This document shows positions 35,158 to 44,146 of a DNA stretch of 64,000 nt, one piece after another. The stretch comes from Halomonas sp. SpR1 (GTDB taxonomy: Bacteria > Pseudomonadota > Gammaproteobacteria > Pseudomonadales > Halomonadaceae). The notes below the pieces were generated by a model. It saw nothing but the letters and a program-made list of their open reading frames with translations, had not been told where the DNA came from and did no database searches. Position 1 is the first letter of the stretch. Each line of letters starts with the position of its first letter. Where the stretch lies: contig NZ_JAUAMB010000001.1 of the NCBI RefSeq assembly GCF_031010175.1, forward strand, positions 124,001 to 188,000. Reading direction: 5' to 3'. The position numbers and the translations under genes are program-made.

Positions 35158-36027
35158 TCAGGCGTGACCAGCCGCTAAGTCGTGCTGTTCGGCGGCTTCC
35201 AGGGTGTTTTCCAGCAGTGTTGCGACGGTCATTGGCCCCACACCGCCCGGTACGGGGGTGATAAAGCTGGCGCGTTCGGCGGCAGTAGCAAAATCGAGGT
35301 CGCCTTTTAACGTGCCATCCTCTTGGCGATTGATACCCACGTCGATCACAATAGCGCCCGGCTTAATCCATTCCCCTTTGACAATCCCCGGCTTACCCAC
35401 AGCCACGATTAAAATATCTGCACGGCTTACGTGGGCTTCAAGGTTTTGGGTAAAGCGGTGACACACCGTGATTGTGCAGCCCGCCAACAGCAATTCCAGC
35501 GCCATAGGACGACCAACAATGTTGGAGGCCCCTACCACGGTAGCGTCCAGACCGCGCAACGCGATATCGTTCTGTGCCAGTAGGGTCATGATCCCCTTTG
35601 GTGTGCAGGGGCGCAGGGCGGGCATACGCTGCGCTAAGCGGCCAATGTTGTAGGGGTGGAAGCCGTCGACATCCTTGCTCGGCAGAATGCGCTCTAAAAT
35701 AGGCTCGGCATCGAGATGGTTGGGCAGCGGTAGCTGAACCAAGATGCCATCAATAGCTGGGTCGCTATTAAGCTGGTCAACCAGGGCTTCCAGCTCATGC
35801 TGAGAGGTCGTAGCGGGCAGGGCGTGCTGAAAGGAGAGTATGCCTGCCTGCTCGCAGGCGCGGTGCTTATTACTGACATATACATGGGAGGCGGGATCGT
35901 CTCCGACCACAACCACGGCTAGTCCTGGTGCCCGCCCGCCAGCTTGACGGCGTACGGCGATCTTTTCGGCAACCTGTTGGCGGACATTAGCAGCGATGGC
36001 TTTGCCATCGATTAGTTGGGCGGTCAT
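35158..36027 (-). CDS. folD: Bifunctional methylene-THF dehydrogenase/methenyl-THF cyclohydrolase FolD
   Basis: FolD interconverts 5,10-methylene-, methenyl- and 10-formyl-tetrahydrofolate. The 289-residue protein has the catalytic Tyr/Lys in [10 protein letters not shown], the GILVQLPLP and [14 protein letters not shown] motifs, and the cofactor segment [17 protein letters not shown] plus [18 protein letters not shown]. It links one-carbon flow with the glycine cleavage system elsewhere in the window. Confidence 0.95.
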   Translation of the reverse strand: MTAQLIDGKAIAANVRQQVAEKIAVRRQAGGRAPGLAVVVVGDDPASHVYVSNKHRACEQAGILSFQHALPATTSQHELEALVDQLNSDPAIDGILVQLPLPNHLDAEPILERILPSKDVDGFHPYNIGRLAQRMPALRPCTPKGIMTLLAQNDIALRGLDATVVGASNIVGRPMALELLLAGCTITVCHRFTQNLEAHVSRADILIVAVGKPGIVKGEWIKPGAIVIDVGINRQEDGTLKGDLDFATAAERASFITPVPGGVGPMTVATLLENTLEAAEQHDLAAGHA

Positions 36028-36159
36028 GTAATGGAATCCCTGTGGATGTTAAAAATGGCCTAGACAGTAAAGCGCTCACGCAACAGCGCTTTAAAGACGA
36101 CAATTTTCGCATGCCGGGGCATCCAGGCAAAGCGCCTTCACTAACAATCACTTTAATGG

Positions 36160-36187
36160 TTGACTTTAAAATTAAAAATAGTAATAT
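36160..36187 (+). promoter_or_regulatory. Promoter of the tRNA cluster
   Basis: TTGACT, a 16-nt AT-rich spacer and TAATAT form a strong sigma-70 promoter. GCCTCGC follows around the likely start, a GC-rich discriminator of the type found at stringently controlled promoters. It lies about 50 nt before tRNA-Pro. Confidence 0.65.
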
Positions 36188-36236
36188 ATGCCTCGCTTGA
36201 GACGGGCAGCACGGTAGCGTCTAAGGTGATAAAAAT

Positions 36237-36313
36237 CGGGATGTAGCGCAGTCTGGTAGCGCGCCTGCTTTGGGAGCAGGATGTCGGGGGTTCGAATCCC
36301 TCCATCCCGACCA
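36237..36313 (+). tRNA. tRNA-Pro (anticodon TGG)
   Basis: A complete cloverleaf: acceptor CGGGATG pairs with CATCCCG, anticodon stem CCTGC/GCAGG holds loop TTTGGGA, the T-arm contains GTTCGAATC, and CCA is encoded. Length is 77 nt. It is first of a four-tRNA cluster. Confidence 0.97.
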
Positions 36314-36405
36314 ATCACTTAGCATGAAAGGTAGTAGTTTGCTTTTCCAAGCTGCAGTTGTGGTCTAGTGCTCATCAGTATTCGTTTCTTATGAATGCTA
36401 TATGT

Positions 36406-36482
36406 GCGCCCATAGCTCAACCGGATAGAGCAACGGCCTTCTAAGCCGTAGGTTGCGGGTTCGATTCCTGCTGGGCGTGCCA
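36406..36482 (+). tRNA. tRNA-Arg (anticodon TCT)
   Basis: The acceptor GCGCCCA pairs with TGGGCGT (one G-T), anticodon stem ACGGC/GCCGT holds loop CTTCTAA, the T-loop is TTCGATT, and CCA is encoded. It reads AGA codons. Confidence 0.97.
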
Positions 36483-36557
36483 CTTAACTCAGTGGTAACA
36501 ACCTGTCAGAATCCTATCTACAAGCGCATGCTATTTGTTTTACGTAAGATTGTCTTT

Positions 36558-36633
36558 GGTGGGTGTAGCTCAGGGGTAGAGCCCCGGATTGTGACTCCGG
36601 TGGTCGTGGGTTCAAATCCCATCATCCACCCCA
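36558..36633 (+). tRNA. tRNA-His (anticodon GTG), copy 1
   Basis: This 76-nt tRNA includes the extra G at position -1 typical of tRNA-His (GGTGGGTG). Anticodon stem CCGGA/TCCGG holds loop TTGTGAC. CCA is encoded. The D-loop reads CAGGGGTAG and the T-loop TTCAAAT, the two differences from copy 2. Confidence 0.97.
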
Positions 36634-36808
36634 GTGACAATATTTGCGTTTCCAGTTTCTGGATTTGTACGAAAAGTCACCGAGCGAAGACTAGACGAGG
36701 CAAAAATTAACGAAAAAGCGGAGTTTACAAGTTGTAAATGAGCATTTTGAGTTGATTTTTAACGACGGATTGTCAAGCACAGGTAGTTTTCGACAAAACC
36801 AAGGTTGT
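36634..36808 (+). repeat. Spacer with a palindromic element between the tRNA-His copies
   Basis: TTTACAA-g-TTGTAAA (36724-36738) is a perfect 7+1+7 palindrome. It is flanked by an outer inverted pair CGAAAA (36670) and TTTTCG (36787), and by related CAAAAATTAACG and GATTTTTAACG segments. The whole looks like an interspersed repeat or a structured RNA spacer, not a gene. No second copy was noticed elsewhere in the window. Confidence 0.5.
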
Positions 36809-36884
36809 GGTGGGTGTAGCTCAGTGGTAGAGCCCCGGATTGTGACTCCGGTGGTCGTGGGTTCAAGTCCCATCATCCACCCCA
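36809..36884 (+). tRNA. tRNA-His (anticodon GTG), copy 2
   Basis: Identical to the first tRNA-His except one D-loop base (CAGTGGTAG) and one T-loop base (TTCAAGT). It has the -1 G, GTG anticodon and encoded CCA. It lies 175 nt downstream of copy 1, consistent with a local duplication. Confidence 0.97.
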
Positions 36885-36887
36885 TTA

Positions 36888-36898
36888 CCCCCCCCCCC
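36888..36898 (+). repeat. Run of 11 C after the tRNA cluster
   Basis: An uninterrupted C11 tract lies three bases after the last tRNA. It is outside any gene. Its length could vary or be a sequencing uncertainty. Confidence 0.7.
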
Positions 36899-37024
36899 GC
36901 ATATCTCCCCAGTATTTTTCCTTGCCTATCCTGGCAACGCTAATCTTAGCAAACAGATTTCTATTAGAGACCATGCCCTTGTTGGGTTTTTTTTGCGTTT
37001 CTGGCATTTAGATTCCTCTGCGCG

Positions 37025-37979
37025 CTAGCGTGGCATCACCTTAATGCGGTGGCTCGCCATCTGGGTAAGTGGTTCAGGTCTGCCCAGTAAGTCCCCCTGT
37101 GCGAAGTCGATACCCATTTGGTGCAGCGTGTCCAGCGTGGCTTGGGTCTCCACAAACTCAGCGATTGTCTTAATTGCCAGCGCCTTGCCGACGGCATGGA
37201 TCGCCTCTACCATCGCCCGGTCAATTGGATCCTGATGCACATTGCGGATAAAGCTACCGTCAATTTTTAGATAATCGACGGGCAACTGCTTTAGGTAGCT
37301 AAAAGAGGAGAGGCCGGTGCCAAAGTCATCCAGTGCAAAGCGGCAGCCGTACTCTTTCAGGGTAACAATTAATTCGCTGACACTTGAGAGTTGGGCAATG
37401 GCGGTGCTTTCGGTAATTTCAAAACACAGCGTGCCGTGGGGCAGCCCTGCCTTGGCGACTTGGGTAATAAGATCCTGGCAAAAATCAGCATCGGATAGCG
37501 AAGCGCCGGAAAGATTGATTCCCCATAGGCTATGTGAAGGCAGGGCAGCGTGGCGGTTTTGATCCCCTAGCCAGGCCAGGGTGTTGCGAATGACCCAGCG
37601 GTCAATGCGCACCATGAAGTGATAACGCTCAGCAGCGGGCAGAAAGCTACCCGGCGCGATGATTTCTCCCTGCTCTTCAAGGCGGAGCAGAATTTCGTGG
37701 TAACCAGGGCCATCGGCACACACGGCGGTAATGGGTTGGCCAAAAAGGCGGAAGGCGTCGTTGTCCAAGCCATTTTGCAGGCGTTGTGCCCACTGTAGTT
37801 CGCCATGCTTTTCCAATAACGAATGATCGTCAGGCTGGTAGCAGTGGATGCGATTGCGGCCAGCCTCTTTTGCAACGTAGCACGCCGCATCTGAGGCGTG
37901 GAGTGCCTGGCTCAACTGCATGGGCTGAGCCGCGTTTAATCCAACCAAACCCATGCTCACGCCGATAACCAAAGGTGTG
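37025..37979 (-). pseudogene. C-terminal GGDEF end and EAL domain, out of frame with the Amt fusion
   Basis: This segment completes the Amt-PAS-PAS-GGDEF protein in the next frame. It starts TPLVIGVSMGLVGLN, which restores the normal GGDEF tail (SDAACYVAKEAGRNRI), then gives a full EAL domain. The EAL signature reads HEILLRL, so Ala is Ile but the metal Glu is kept. EITES, DDFGTGLSSFSYLKQLP, KIDGSFI and TIAEFVET are intact. No plausible independent start precedes it, so it is translated only if the upstream frameshift is not real or is bypassed. Confidence 0.8.
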
Positions 37980-40406
37980 CCCCTGCCAGGCAAAACGGTA
38001 CTGTTCGATATCGCAGCGCAGCGCCTCGGCAATTGCCAATGCATGCTCGATAGCGCAGTCAGGTAGCAACAAAGCGAATTCATCGCCACCCAGCCGGGCG
38101 GCGATATCACTGCTGCGCACATGTCCTTTCAGTTTTAATGCTACTTGGCGCAACAGCTCGTCTCCTGCGAGATGGCCGCAGGTGTCATTGACGATTTTGA
38201 ATTGATCGAGATCCAGGTAGCACAGCACATGGTGACCATCGTCGCGATTAAGTAGTGCGGTGAGCGCGGATTCGAAGGCGCGACGATTGAGCAGGTCGGT
38301 TAGGTTGTCGTGGCTGACCTGATAGCTAAGCTGTTCAGTGAGCTGGCGAGTGAGGCTGACATCCTGAAAAACAACCACTGCGCCGAGGGTAATGCCGCTG
38401 CGCGAGCGTATCGGTGAAGCGCTGTGCTGGATGGGCGTGTGCGAGTGATCACGATTCACTAACAGGCAGTGTTCGGTGGAGTGTACCGGGGTTAGCTGGG
38501 TGAGAACTTGCCTGGCCGGGTTGCTGAGCGGCTCACCGCTGGCTTCCTCAATTAATTGGTACACCCTGTAAATGGGTTTATCGATAGCATTGTCGGGTGT
38601 CCATCCGGTTAAGCGCGACGCTTCGGTATTGATAAACGTCACGTTGCCACTGGCGTCGCAGGTAATCACGCCATCACCGATGGATGCCAGCGTGGTGCGG
38701 GCAAGGTCGCGTTCGCGGTTTAGCTGCTCTTGGAGCTGCTTGCGTTCGGTAATGTCGCGCACCATTCCTGAGCGCTCTGACGCGGAGCCGCTGGCTCCCT
38801 CGCTCACCTGAATTTCCAGATAGCGCACCTGCATATCTGAGGTGCGTCGCTTAATTTCATGGCGCGCCCCAGGGGTAAGGGAGCGGTTTGGCAATAGCCG
38901 CGTAATAGGTTGGCCAATAAGCTCTAGGGCCTCTACCTCAAAGAGTTGTTCCGCGCCGGGGTTAAGGCTTGTCAGGGTGCCGTCTGCCTGCCAGGTAATC
39001 ACGCCGTCGCGCAGATTACGCAGCATCACGCGGGTATGCCCAACGGCGCGTTCAAGGGCGGCGGTGACGCGATTATAGCTCGCCGCTATCTCGCCTACCT
39101 CGGTAAACGGGTCGGCGTCAATTCGCTGGCGCATATCGCCCTGTTTTTCATGCTGGCGCATATGCTCAAGCAGTTGGTTTAGTTCATTATTGGCGCCATG
39201 CTCGGCGAGGTTGAGGCCCATTTTTTCTGCCTCCGGTGAGACGCGAATGGGTAGGAAGTGCCGGGTGATACGAAACAGCAGCCAAGCGCTGCCAAAGCTC
39301 CAGACACCGCACACCACAACGCCTATCAGTTGAACGCCAAACTGAGCGGATCGAGACAAACCGCTATCCAGCAGCGTTAAGTCAGCCACCCAGGGCAGGG
39401 CGAGCGTCCCCCATATTCCTGCGACAAGATGCGAAGGGATGGCGCTGACGGCATCATCAATATGCTTACTTAGCAGCCATTCGCTGGTCAGCACCATCAG
39501 TACGCCGCTAACCGCCCCTAGGCCAAATGCCGCCGATAAAGAGATCACGTGGGCGCTGGCGGTGACGGCAACCAAGCCTGCAATGGCGCCATTAATCGCG
39601 TACATCACATCGGCGTAGCGCCGCGTTCTTAGCCCCATTAGCATGCCCGAAAGAATGCCACCAACGGCGCCCAAAACAGTATTGGCTATTATGCTGGGTA
39701 TTTGTTCGGTAACCGCCAGGGTGCTGCCGCCGTTAAAACCAAACCAGCCTAAAATCATAAACAGCGCGCCCAGCATGGCGAGGGGAAGGTTGCCAGAGGG
39801 AAAGGCGGTGGGTGGTTTGCCCTGGGTGAAGCGCCCAGTGCGTGGGCCAATACAGAGTACCGCTGCTAGCGCTACCCAGCCGCCAACGCTATGCACTACC
39901 GTCGAGCCCGCAAAGTCGACAAACCCAAGCGACCCTAGCCAGCCCTTCGCGCCGCTCAAAAGCCCGCCCCATGCCCAGTGGCCAAATACCGGATAGATAA
40001 GTAGGGCAATCCATAGGGCCGTCCAGGTGTAGGCTAAAAAGGGCATACGTTCTGCCACCGCGCCCGACACAATGGTAGCGGCGGTAGCACAAAACATGGC
40101 CTGGAAAATAAAAACGCTAATCACCCAGCTACCGGAAGCTTCTAACTGCCAACCCAACAGGGTCGTGCCGATTAAGCCATGGTGGGAGTCGCCAAACATA
40201 ATGCCAAAACCGACTAACCAAAAAACACTGACGGCAATGGCAAAGTCCGCTACGTTTTTCATAGCGACGTTGATGGCGTTCTTGGTACGCGTAGTACCCG
40301 CTTCCAGGCAGAGAAAGCCAGCTTGCATCACAAATACCAGGGCAGCGGCCCAAAGTACCCAGAGCGTATCGAGCAGCGAGCTATGCAAATCAAGCGTGGC
40401 AGGCAT
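37830..40406 (-). CDS. Ammonium transporter fused to PAS-PAS-GGDEF (frameshifted before EAL)
   Basis: Residues 1-385 form an 11-helix Amt/Mep channel with the pore twin histidines His172 and His326, Asp164, and GFNGGS. A HAMP-like linker (about 395-455) and two PAS domains (about 460-560 and 570-690) follow, then a GGDEF domain with the intact motif at 773-777. After residue 808 a one-base surplus in a CCCC run (37980-37983, plus strand) shifts the frame; the C-terminus read here is spurious. The repaired protein would have about 1,126 residues and end in an EAL domain. It would couple ammonium sensing or transport to c-di-GMP turnover. The start has AAGGAAA upstream. Confidence 0.85.
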   Translation of the reverse strand: MPATLDLHSSLLDTLWVLWAAALVFVMQAGFLCLEAGTTRTKNAINVAMKNVADFAIAVSVFWLVGFGIMFGDSHHGLIGTTLLGWQLEASGSWVISVFIFQAMFCATAATIVSGAVAERMPFLAYTWTALWIALLIYPVFGHWAWGGLLSGAKGWLGSLGFVDFAGSTVVHSVGGWVALAAVLCIGPRTGRFTQGKPPTAFPSGNLPLAMLGALFMILGWFGFNGGSTLAVTEQIPSIIANTVLGAVGGILSGMLMGLRTRRYADVMYAINGAIAGLVAVTASAHVISLSAAFGLGAVSGVLMVLTSEWLLSKHIDDAVSAIPSHLVAGIWGTLALPWVADLTLLDSGLSRSAQFGVQLIGVVVCGVWSFGSAWLLFRITRHFLPIRVSPEAEKMGLNLAEHGANNELNQLLEHMRQHEKQGDMRQRIDADPFTEVGEIAASYNRVTAALERAVGHTRVMLRNLRDGVITWQADGTLTSLNPGAEQLFEVEALELIGQPITRLLPNRSLTPGARHEIKRRTSDMQVRYLEIQVSEGASGSASERSGMVRDITERKQLQEQLNRERDLARTTLASIGDGVITCDASGNVTFINTEASRLTGWTPDNAIDKPIYRVYQLIEEASGEPLSNPARQVLTQLTPVHSTEHCLLVNRDHSHTPIQHSASPIRSRSGITLGAVVVFQDVSLTRQLTEQLSYQVSHDNLTDLLNRRAFESALTALLNRDDGHHVLCYLDLDQFKIVNDTCGHLAGDELLRQVALKLKGHVRSSDIAARLGGDEFALLLPDCAIEHALAIAEALRCDIEQYRFAWQGHTFGYRREHGFGWIKRGSAHAVEPGTPRLRCGVLRCKRGWPQSHPLLPA

Positions 40407-40719
40407 GGTGTTTTCCTTAGCAACTTTTGGTGCGCATGCGCTTCTTTTTGGTGCTTTATTGGTTTTGCGCGGCAGGGGGGAGAAACCATTACATCGGCGC
40501 TAACTGAATGCCATCAAGGTTTCTTAATAGAAACTAAGCAATTGTTATGCCGCTAATAGTGGAGTCATCGCTTTTAACGTTTATGGCAGTATTAATTGCT
40601 GTTTATTGGCATAAAAATAGCGTTTACGACTATATAAATGCGGATGAATTGGTGATATTTTTCAAATAGTTATTGATCTTCAATTGTGGTTTTAAATCCG
40701 TAAAAGGGAGTGCATCAAA
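40407..40719. promoter_or_regulatory. 313-nt divergent control region, amt fusion / flavoprotein
   Basis: Near the amt start are two direct repeats TTTTGGTGC (40425-40433 and 40446-40454) exactly 21 bp apart. The palindrome GCGCATGCGC (40432-40441) overlaps the end of the first. The rest is AT-rich, with no gene. No acceptable sigma-54 -24/-12 pair was found. Confidence 0.45.
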
Positions 40720-41961
40720 ATGGCGCGTCAAACGGTAGTTTTGGGAGCAGGCATGGTGGGTGTCAGCATTGCCTGGCATCTTCGCCAGCGAGGGCATGAA
40801 GTCACTCTTGTGGATCGCCTTCAGCCTGGTCGTGAAACCTCGTTTGGCAATGCGGGCATTATTCAGCGTGAAGCGGTTAGGCCTTACCCTTTTCCTCGCG
40901 ATATGAAGACACTACTTAGCGTTTTACCTAACCGTCGGGTAGATATTCGTTACCGTCCGGCAGGCATGGTCAACGCCGCCTCACCGCTTTTGCGTTATTG
41001 GATGAACTCTGCGCCGAAGGCTTACCAGAAGATTGTTCCGGAATACGCCTCACTGATTCAGCTTTCGCTAAAAACCCACGGCCCGATGATTGATGCCGCA
41101 GGCGCCGAGCACTTGGTGCGTAGGCAAGGGTGGCTTGAGCTTTACCGCACTCCGGAAAAGCTGACGGCGCGAATCAAAGAGGCCGAAGAGGCGCGGCGCC
41201 TTTATGGCGTGCAGTTTGAGCAGCTAGATAGGGCGGCACTTGAGGAGAAAGAACCTTCTCTGAGTGACACCATTATCGGTGCGATTCATTGGCTTGACCC
41301 ATGGACTGTTGCTGACCCCGGTGCGCTGGTTGCGGCATACGCGGAGGCGTTTAGTAACCACGGTGGACGCATTTTGCAGGCGGACATTCGATCAGTTAAG
41401 CAAATAGGTGAGCGCTGGCAGGTCAATACCGACTCTGAAAGCTTAGAAGTAGATGATGTAGTGGTGGCGCTAGGGCCCTGGGCGGGAAGCTGGCTAAAAG
41501 AGCTGGGCTATCATTTCCCTACTTTTGTAAAGCGCGGCTACCACATGCACTACGCACCCCAAGCGCCTGCAAAGCTGAATTTCTGGGTCATGGATGCCGA
41601 GGTGGGTTACCTGCTTGCGCCGATGAACGCCGGCATTCGCTTGACCACCGGAGCTGAGCTGGATCGCCTGGATGCACCTGCTGACGTCAATCAACTGGGC
41701 GCAGCAGAGAAAGTCGCGCGCAGTGTTTTCCCGCTAGGCGAGCGCCGTGATGAGGCTCCTTGGAAAGGCGCGCGGCCCTGCTTGCCTGATATGAAGCCGG
41801 TGATTGGGCCTGCGCCAAGACATCCCGGACTATGGCTTGCCTTTGGTCATGGCCATCAGGGGTTCACCCTCGGGCCGGCGACCGGGCAGTTGCTGGCGGA
41901 TATGATGGAAGGGCAACCTACCGCCATTGATATGGCACCCTTCCGGGCTGATAGGTTCTAG
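40720..41961 (+). CDS. FAD-dependent oxidoreductase, D-amino acid dehydrogenase (DadA) type
   Basis: The 413-residue flavoprotein has the N-terminal dinucleotide motif VVLGAGMVGVSIAWHLRQRGHEVTLVD and the C-terminal GLWLAFGHGHQGFTLGPATG typical of the DAO/DadA family. Such enzymes deaminate D-amino acids to 2-oxoacids and ammonia, passing electrons to the respiratory chain. Exact substrate is unknown. It is divergent from the ammonium transporter fusion; its ammonia product makes co-regulation conceivable. AAGGGAG precedes the start. Confidence 0.82.
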   Translation: MARQTVVLGAGMVGVSIAWHLRQRGHEVTLVDRLQPGRETSFGNAGIIQREAVRPYPFPRDMKTLLSVLPNRRVDIRYRPAGMVNAASPLLRYWMNSAPKAYQKIVPEYASLIQLSLKTHGPMIDAAGAEHLVRRQGWLELYRTPEKLTARIKEAEEARRLYGVQFEQLDRAALEEKEPSLSDTIIGAIHWLDPWTVADPGALVAAYAEAFSNHGGRILQADIRSVKQIGERWQVNTDSESLEVDDVVVALGPWAGSWLKELGYHFPTFVKRGYHMHYAPQAPAKLNFWVMDAEVGYLLAPMNAGIRLTTGAELDRLDAPADVNQLGAAEKVARSVFPLGERRDEAPWKGARPCLPDMKPVIGPAPRHPGLWLAFGHGHQGFTLGPATGQLLADMMEGQPTAIDMAPFRADRF

Positions 41962-42102
41962 CGGGCGTTAAATTCATTAATGATCAGTCCAGTTAAGCCG
42001 ATAGTAGTAGTTGCTGGCACTAGTAATAGTGAACGATTGCTTTGCGCGTGATCTAATGCTTTGCTAGTTTATAAGTACATTTGCACACCATGAGGTGGAT
42101 AT

Positions 42103-42312
42103 ATGGATGTAGGCATCAGCAGTTCAGTAAGCGCGTCGCTTTATATGAACCAGGCGCAAACCCCCGAGCAGGCACAGATGCAGGTGTTTAAAGAAGCGCT
42201 GGATACTCAGGCACAGCAAGTGACCGAGATCATGGCTTCTGCGGATACTGGGGCTCAACCAGACCTTGCCAAAGAGGGTAGCGTAGGCACTCAGGTAAAC
42301 ACCTACGCTTAA
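42103..42312 (+). CDS. YjfB-like putative motility protein
   Basis: The 69-residue protein starts MDVGISSSVSASLYMNQAQT and is rich in Gln/Ala with a central helix (AQMQVFKEALDTQAQQVTEIM). This matches the YjfB family, small proteins annotated as putative motility factors with little experimental basis. GAGGTGG precedes the ATG. It has its own tandem terminators and no flagellar neighbours. Confidence 0.7.
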   Translation: MDVGISSSVSASLYMNQAQTPEQAQMQVFKEALDTQAQQVTEIMASADTGAQPDLAKEGSVGTQVNTYA

Positions 42313-42321
42313 TGCTATTTG

Positions 42322-42378
42322 GCGGCAACACGATTGCCGCTAATTTTTAAAACGCTGACTTGTTCAGCGTTTTTTTTG
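42322..42378 (+). terminator. Two tandem hairpins after the yjfB-like gene
   Basis: The first stem is GCGGCAA/TTGCCGC (42322-42340) followed by TAATTTTTA. The second is AACGCTGA/TCAGCGTT (42351-42371) followed by a T-run. The second is a textbook intrinsic terminator. Confidence 0.85.
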
Positions 42379-42536
42379 TCTTTTTTTTCAAGGAGCGGCA
42401 CTTTTGATGCCACCCGCGACAACAGCTGCCTCCAGGCGTTACAATTGCCCCAATGAACATTCTCATTGCGCGGTGGCTAGTTAGCGAGAGCTGCTGATTG
42501 AGTGCTGCGCTGAGACTCTATATTTGAAGAGGCACA

Positions 42537-44126
42537 ATGAAAGAGACACAACTAGCCCAAGAGGCAGGGCTTAGGCGCACCTTTGCAATCATTTCGCACC
42601 CCGACGCCGGTAAAACCACGATCACCGAAAAGATGCTGCTGTTTGGCAATGCCATCCAGTTAGCCGGTTCGGTGAAGAGCAAGCGTAACGACCGTCACGC
42701 TACCTCGGACTGGATGAAAATGGAGCAGGAGCGGGGGATCTCTGTGACGACCTCGGTGATGCAATTCCCCTACGGCGGACGTATCGTTAACCTGCTGGAC
42801 ACGCCCGGTCACGAAGACTTCTCTGAAGATACCTACCGCACGCTCACGGCGGTTGACTCTGCCTTGATGGTCATCGACGGTGCCAAGGGTGTTGAGGATC
42901 GCACCATTAAGTTGATGGAAGTGTGTCGCCTACGTACCACGCCGATCCTCACCTTTATCAATAAAATGGATCGCGATATCCGCGACCCCATTGAGGTGAT
43001 GGATGAAGTCGAAACGGTATTGAATATCCAGTGTGCGCCGATGACCTGGCCGATTGGTATGGGGCGCCATTTCAAGGGCGTTTATCACCTCTATAACGAC
43101 GTGATTCATCTTTATACTCAGGGCCAGGGCAGCCGGATCCCCGATGATAAACGCATTGAGGGCTTGGATAGTCCCGAAGTGGATGCCGTGCTTGGTGAGG
43201 AGCAGGCCGAAGAGCTGCGCATGGAAGTAGAGCTGGTGCGTGGGGCGTCCCATGAGTTTGATCTGGATGCTTATCGCCGTGGTGAGCTTTCGCCGGTCTA
43301 TTTCGGTACCGCCATGGGTAACTTTGGGGTGCGCGAGATGATGGATGGCTTTGTGGAGTACGCCCCGCCGCCCCAGGCCCACGAAACCGATACACGGGTA
43401 GTCACTTCCGATGATGAGCGCTTCACCGGCTTCGTGTTTAAGATCCAGGCCAACATGGATCCGAATCACCGTGACCGCATCGCCTTTTTGCGGGTCTGTT
43501 CGGGTAAGTACGAAAAGAACATGAAGATGCGTCATGTGCGTATCGGCAAGGACGTTAAAATTGCCGATGCGCTGACCTTTATGGCCTCTGATCGCTCCCA
43601 AGTGGAAGAAGCCTGGCCAGGCGATATTATTGGTCTCCATAACCACGGTACGATTCAGATTGGCGATACCTTTACCGTGGGTGAAGATATGCGCTTTACC
43701 GGCATACCGCACTTTGCTCCCGAGCTGTTTAAGCGCGTGCGGTTGAAAGACCCACTGAAAATGAAAGCGCTGCAAAAAGGCTTACAGCAGCTTTCCGAAG
43801 AGGGCGCTACCCAGGTCTTTATGCCTATGGACAATAACGACTTGATTCTCGGCGCCGTGGGTACTCTGCAGTTTGATGTGGTCGCTCACCGCTTGAAAGA
43901 GGAGTACAAGGTCGACTGCTTGTACGAAGGCGTTAATGTACAGACGGCCCGCTGGGTTTACTGTGAAGACGCTAAGAAACTTGAAGAGTTTAAGCGTAAA
44001 GCCAGTGCCAATCTGGCTGTCGATGGTGGTGGTTATCTTACCTATATCGCGCCGACCCGGGTGAATCTGCAGATGACCCAGGAGCGCTGGCCGGACATTC
44101 GCTTCCAGCCGACCCGCGAGCACTAA
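42537..44126 (+). CDS. prfC: Peptide chain release factor 3
   Basis: RF3 is a translational GTPase that recycles RF1 and RF2 from the ribosome. G-domain motifs are SHPDAGKTT (P-loop), the TSVMQFPY switch, [14 protein letters not shown] and NKMD. The 529 residues equal the usual length. It has its own upstream region after the yjfB-like terminator and is followed 20 nt later by tatD. Confidence 0.97.
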   Translation: MKETQLAQEAGLRRTFAIISHPDAGKTTITEKMLLFGNAIQLAGSVKSKRNDRHATSDWMKMEQERGISVTTSVMQFPYGGRIVNLLDTPGHEDFSEDTYRTLTAVDSALMVIDGAKGVEDRTIKLMEVCRLRTTPILTFINKMDRDIRDPIEVMDEVETVLNIQCAPMTWPIGMGRHFKGVYHLYNDVIHLYTQGQGSRIPDDKRIEGLDSPEVDAVLGEEQAEELRMEVELVRGASHEFDLDAYRRGELSPVYFGTAMGNFGVREMMDGFVEYAPPPQAHETDTRVVTSDDERFTGFVFKIQANMDPNHRDRIAFLRVCSGKYEKNMKMRHVRIGKDVKIADALTFMASDRSQVEEAWPGDIIGLHNHGTIQIGDTFTVGEDMRFTGIPHFAPELFKRVRLKDPLKMKALQKGLQQLSEEGATQVFMPMDNNDLILGAVGTLQFDVVAHRLKEEYKVDCLYEGVNVQTARWVYCEDAKKLEEFKRKASANLAVDGGGYLTYIAPTRVNLQMTQERWPDIRFQPTREH

Positions 44127-44146
44127 CGTTTATAGGGTAAGCCTCT

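Noticed and set aside
36453..36943. Open frames reading through the tRNA genes (GGCSS-VEPRIVTPVVVGS type)
   Set aside because: They are translations of the tRNA-Arg and tRNA-His genes and have no independent support.
37830..37979. C-terminal 49 residues of the Amt-GGDEF reading (HTFGYRREHG onwards)
   Set aside because: This is out-of-frame sequence after the one-base shift; the genuine GGDEF continuation is in the neighbouring frame.
40407..40470. Sigma-54 (NtrC-type) promoter for the amt fusion
   Set aside because: TTGCT is present near the start codon, but the -24 GG at the required spacing is not, so the match is poor.
42930..43775. 281-codon minus-strand frame across prfC
   Set aside because: It is the antisense shadow of the conserved RF3 gene and has no recognisable domain.
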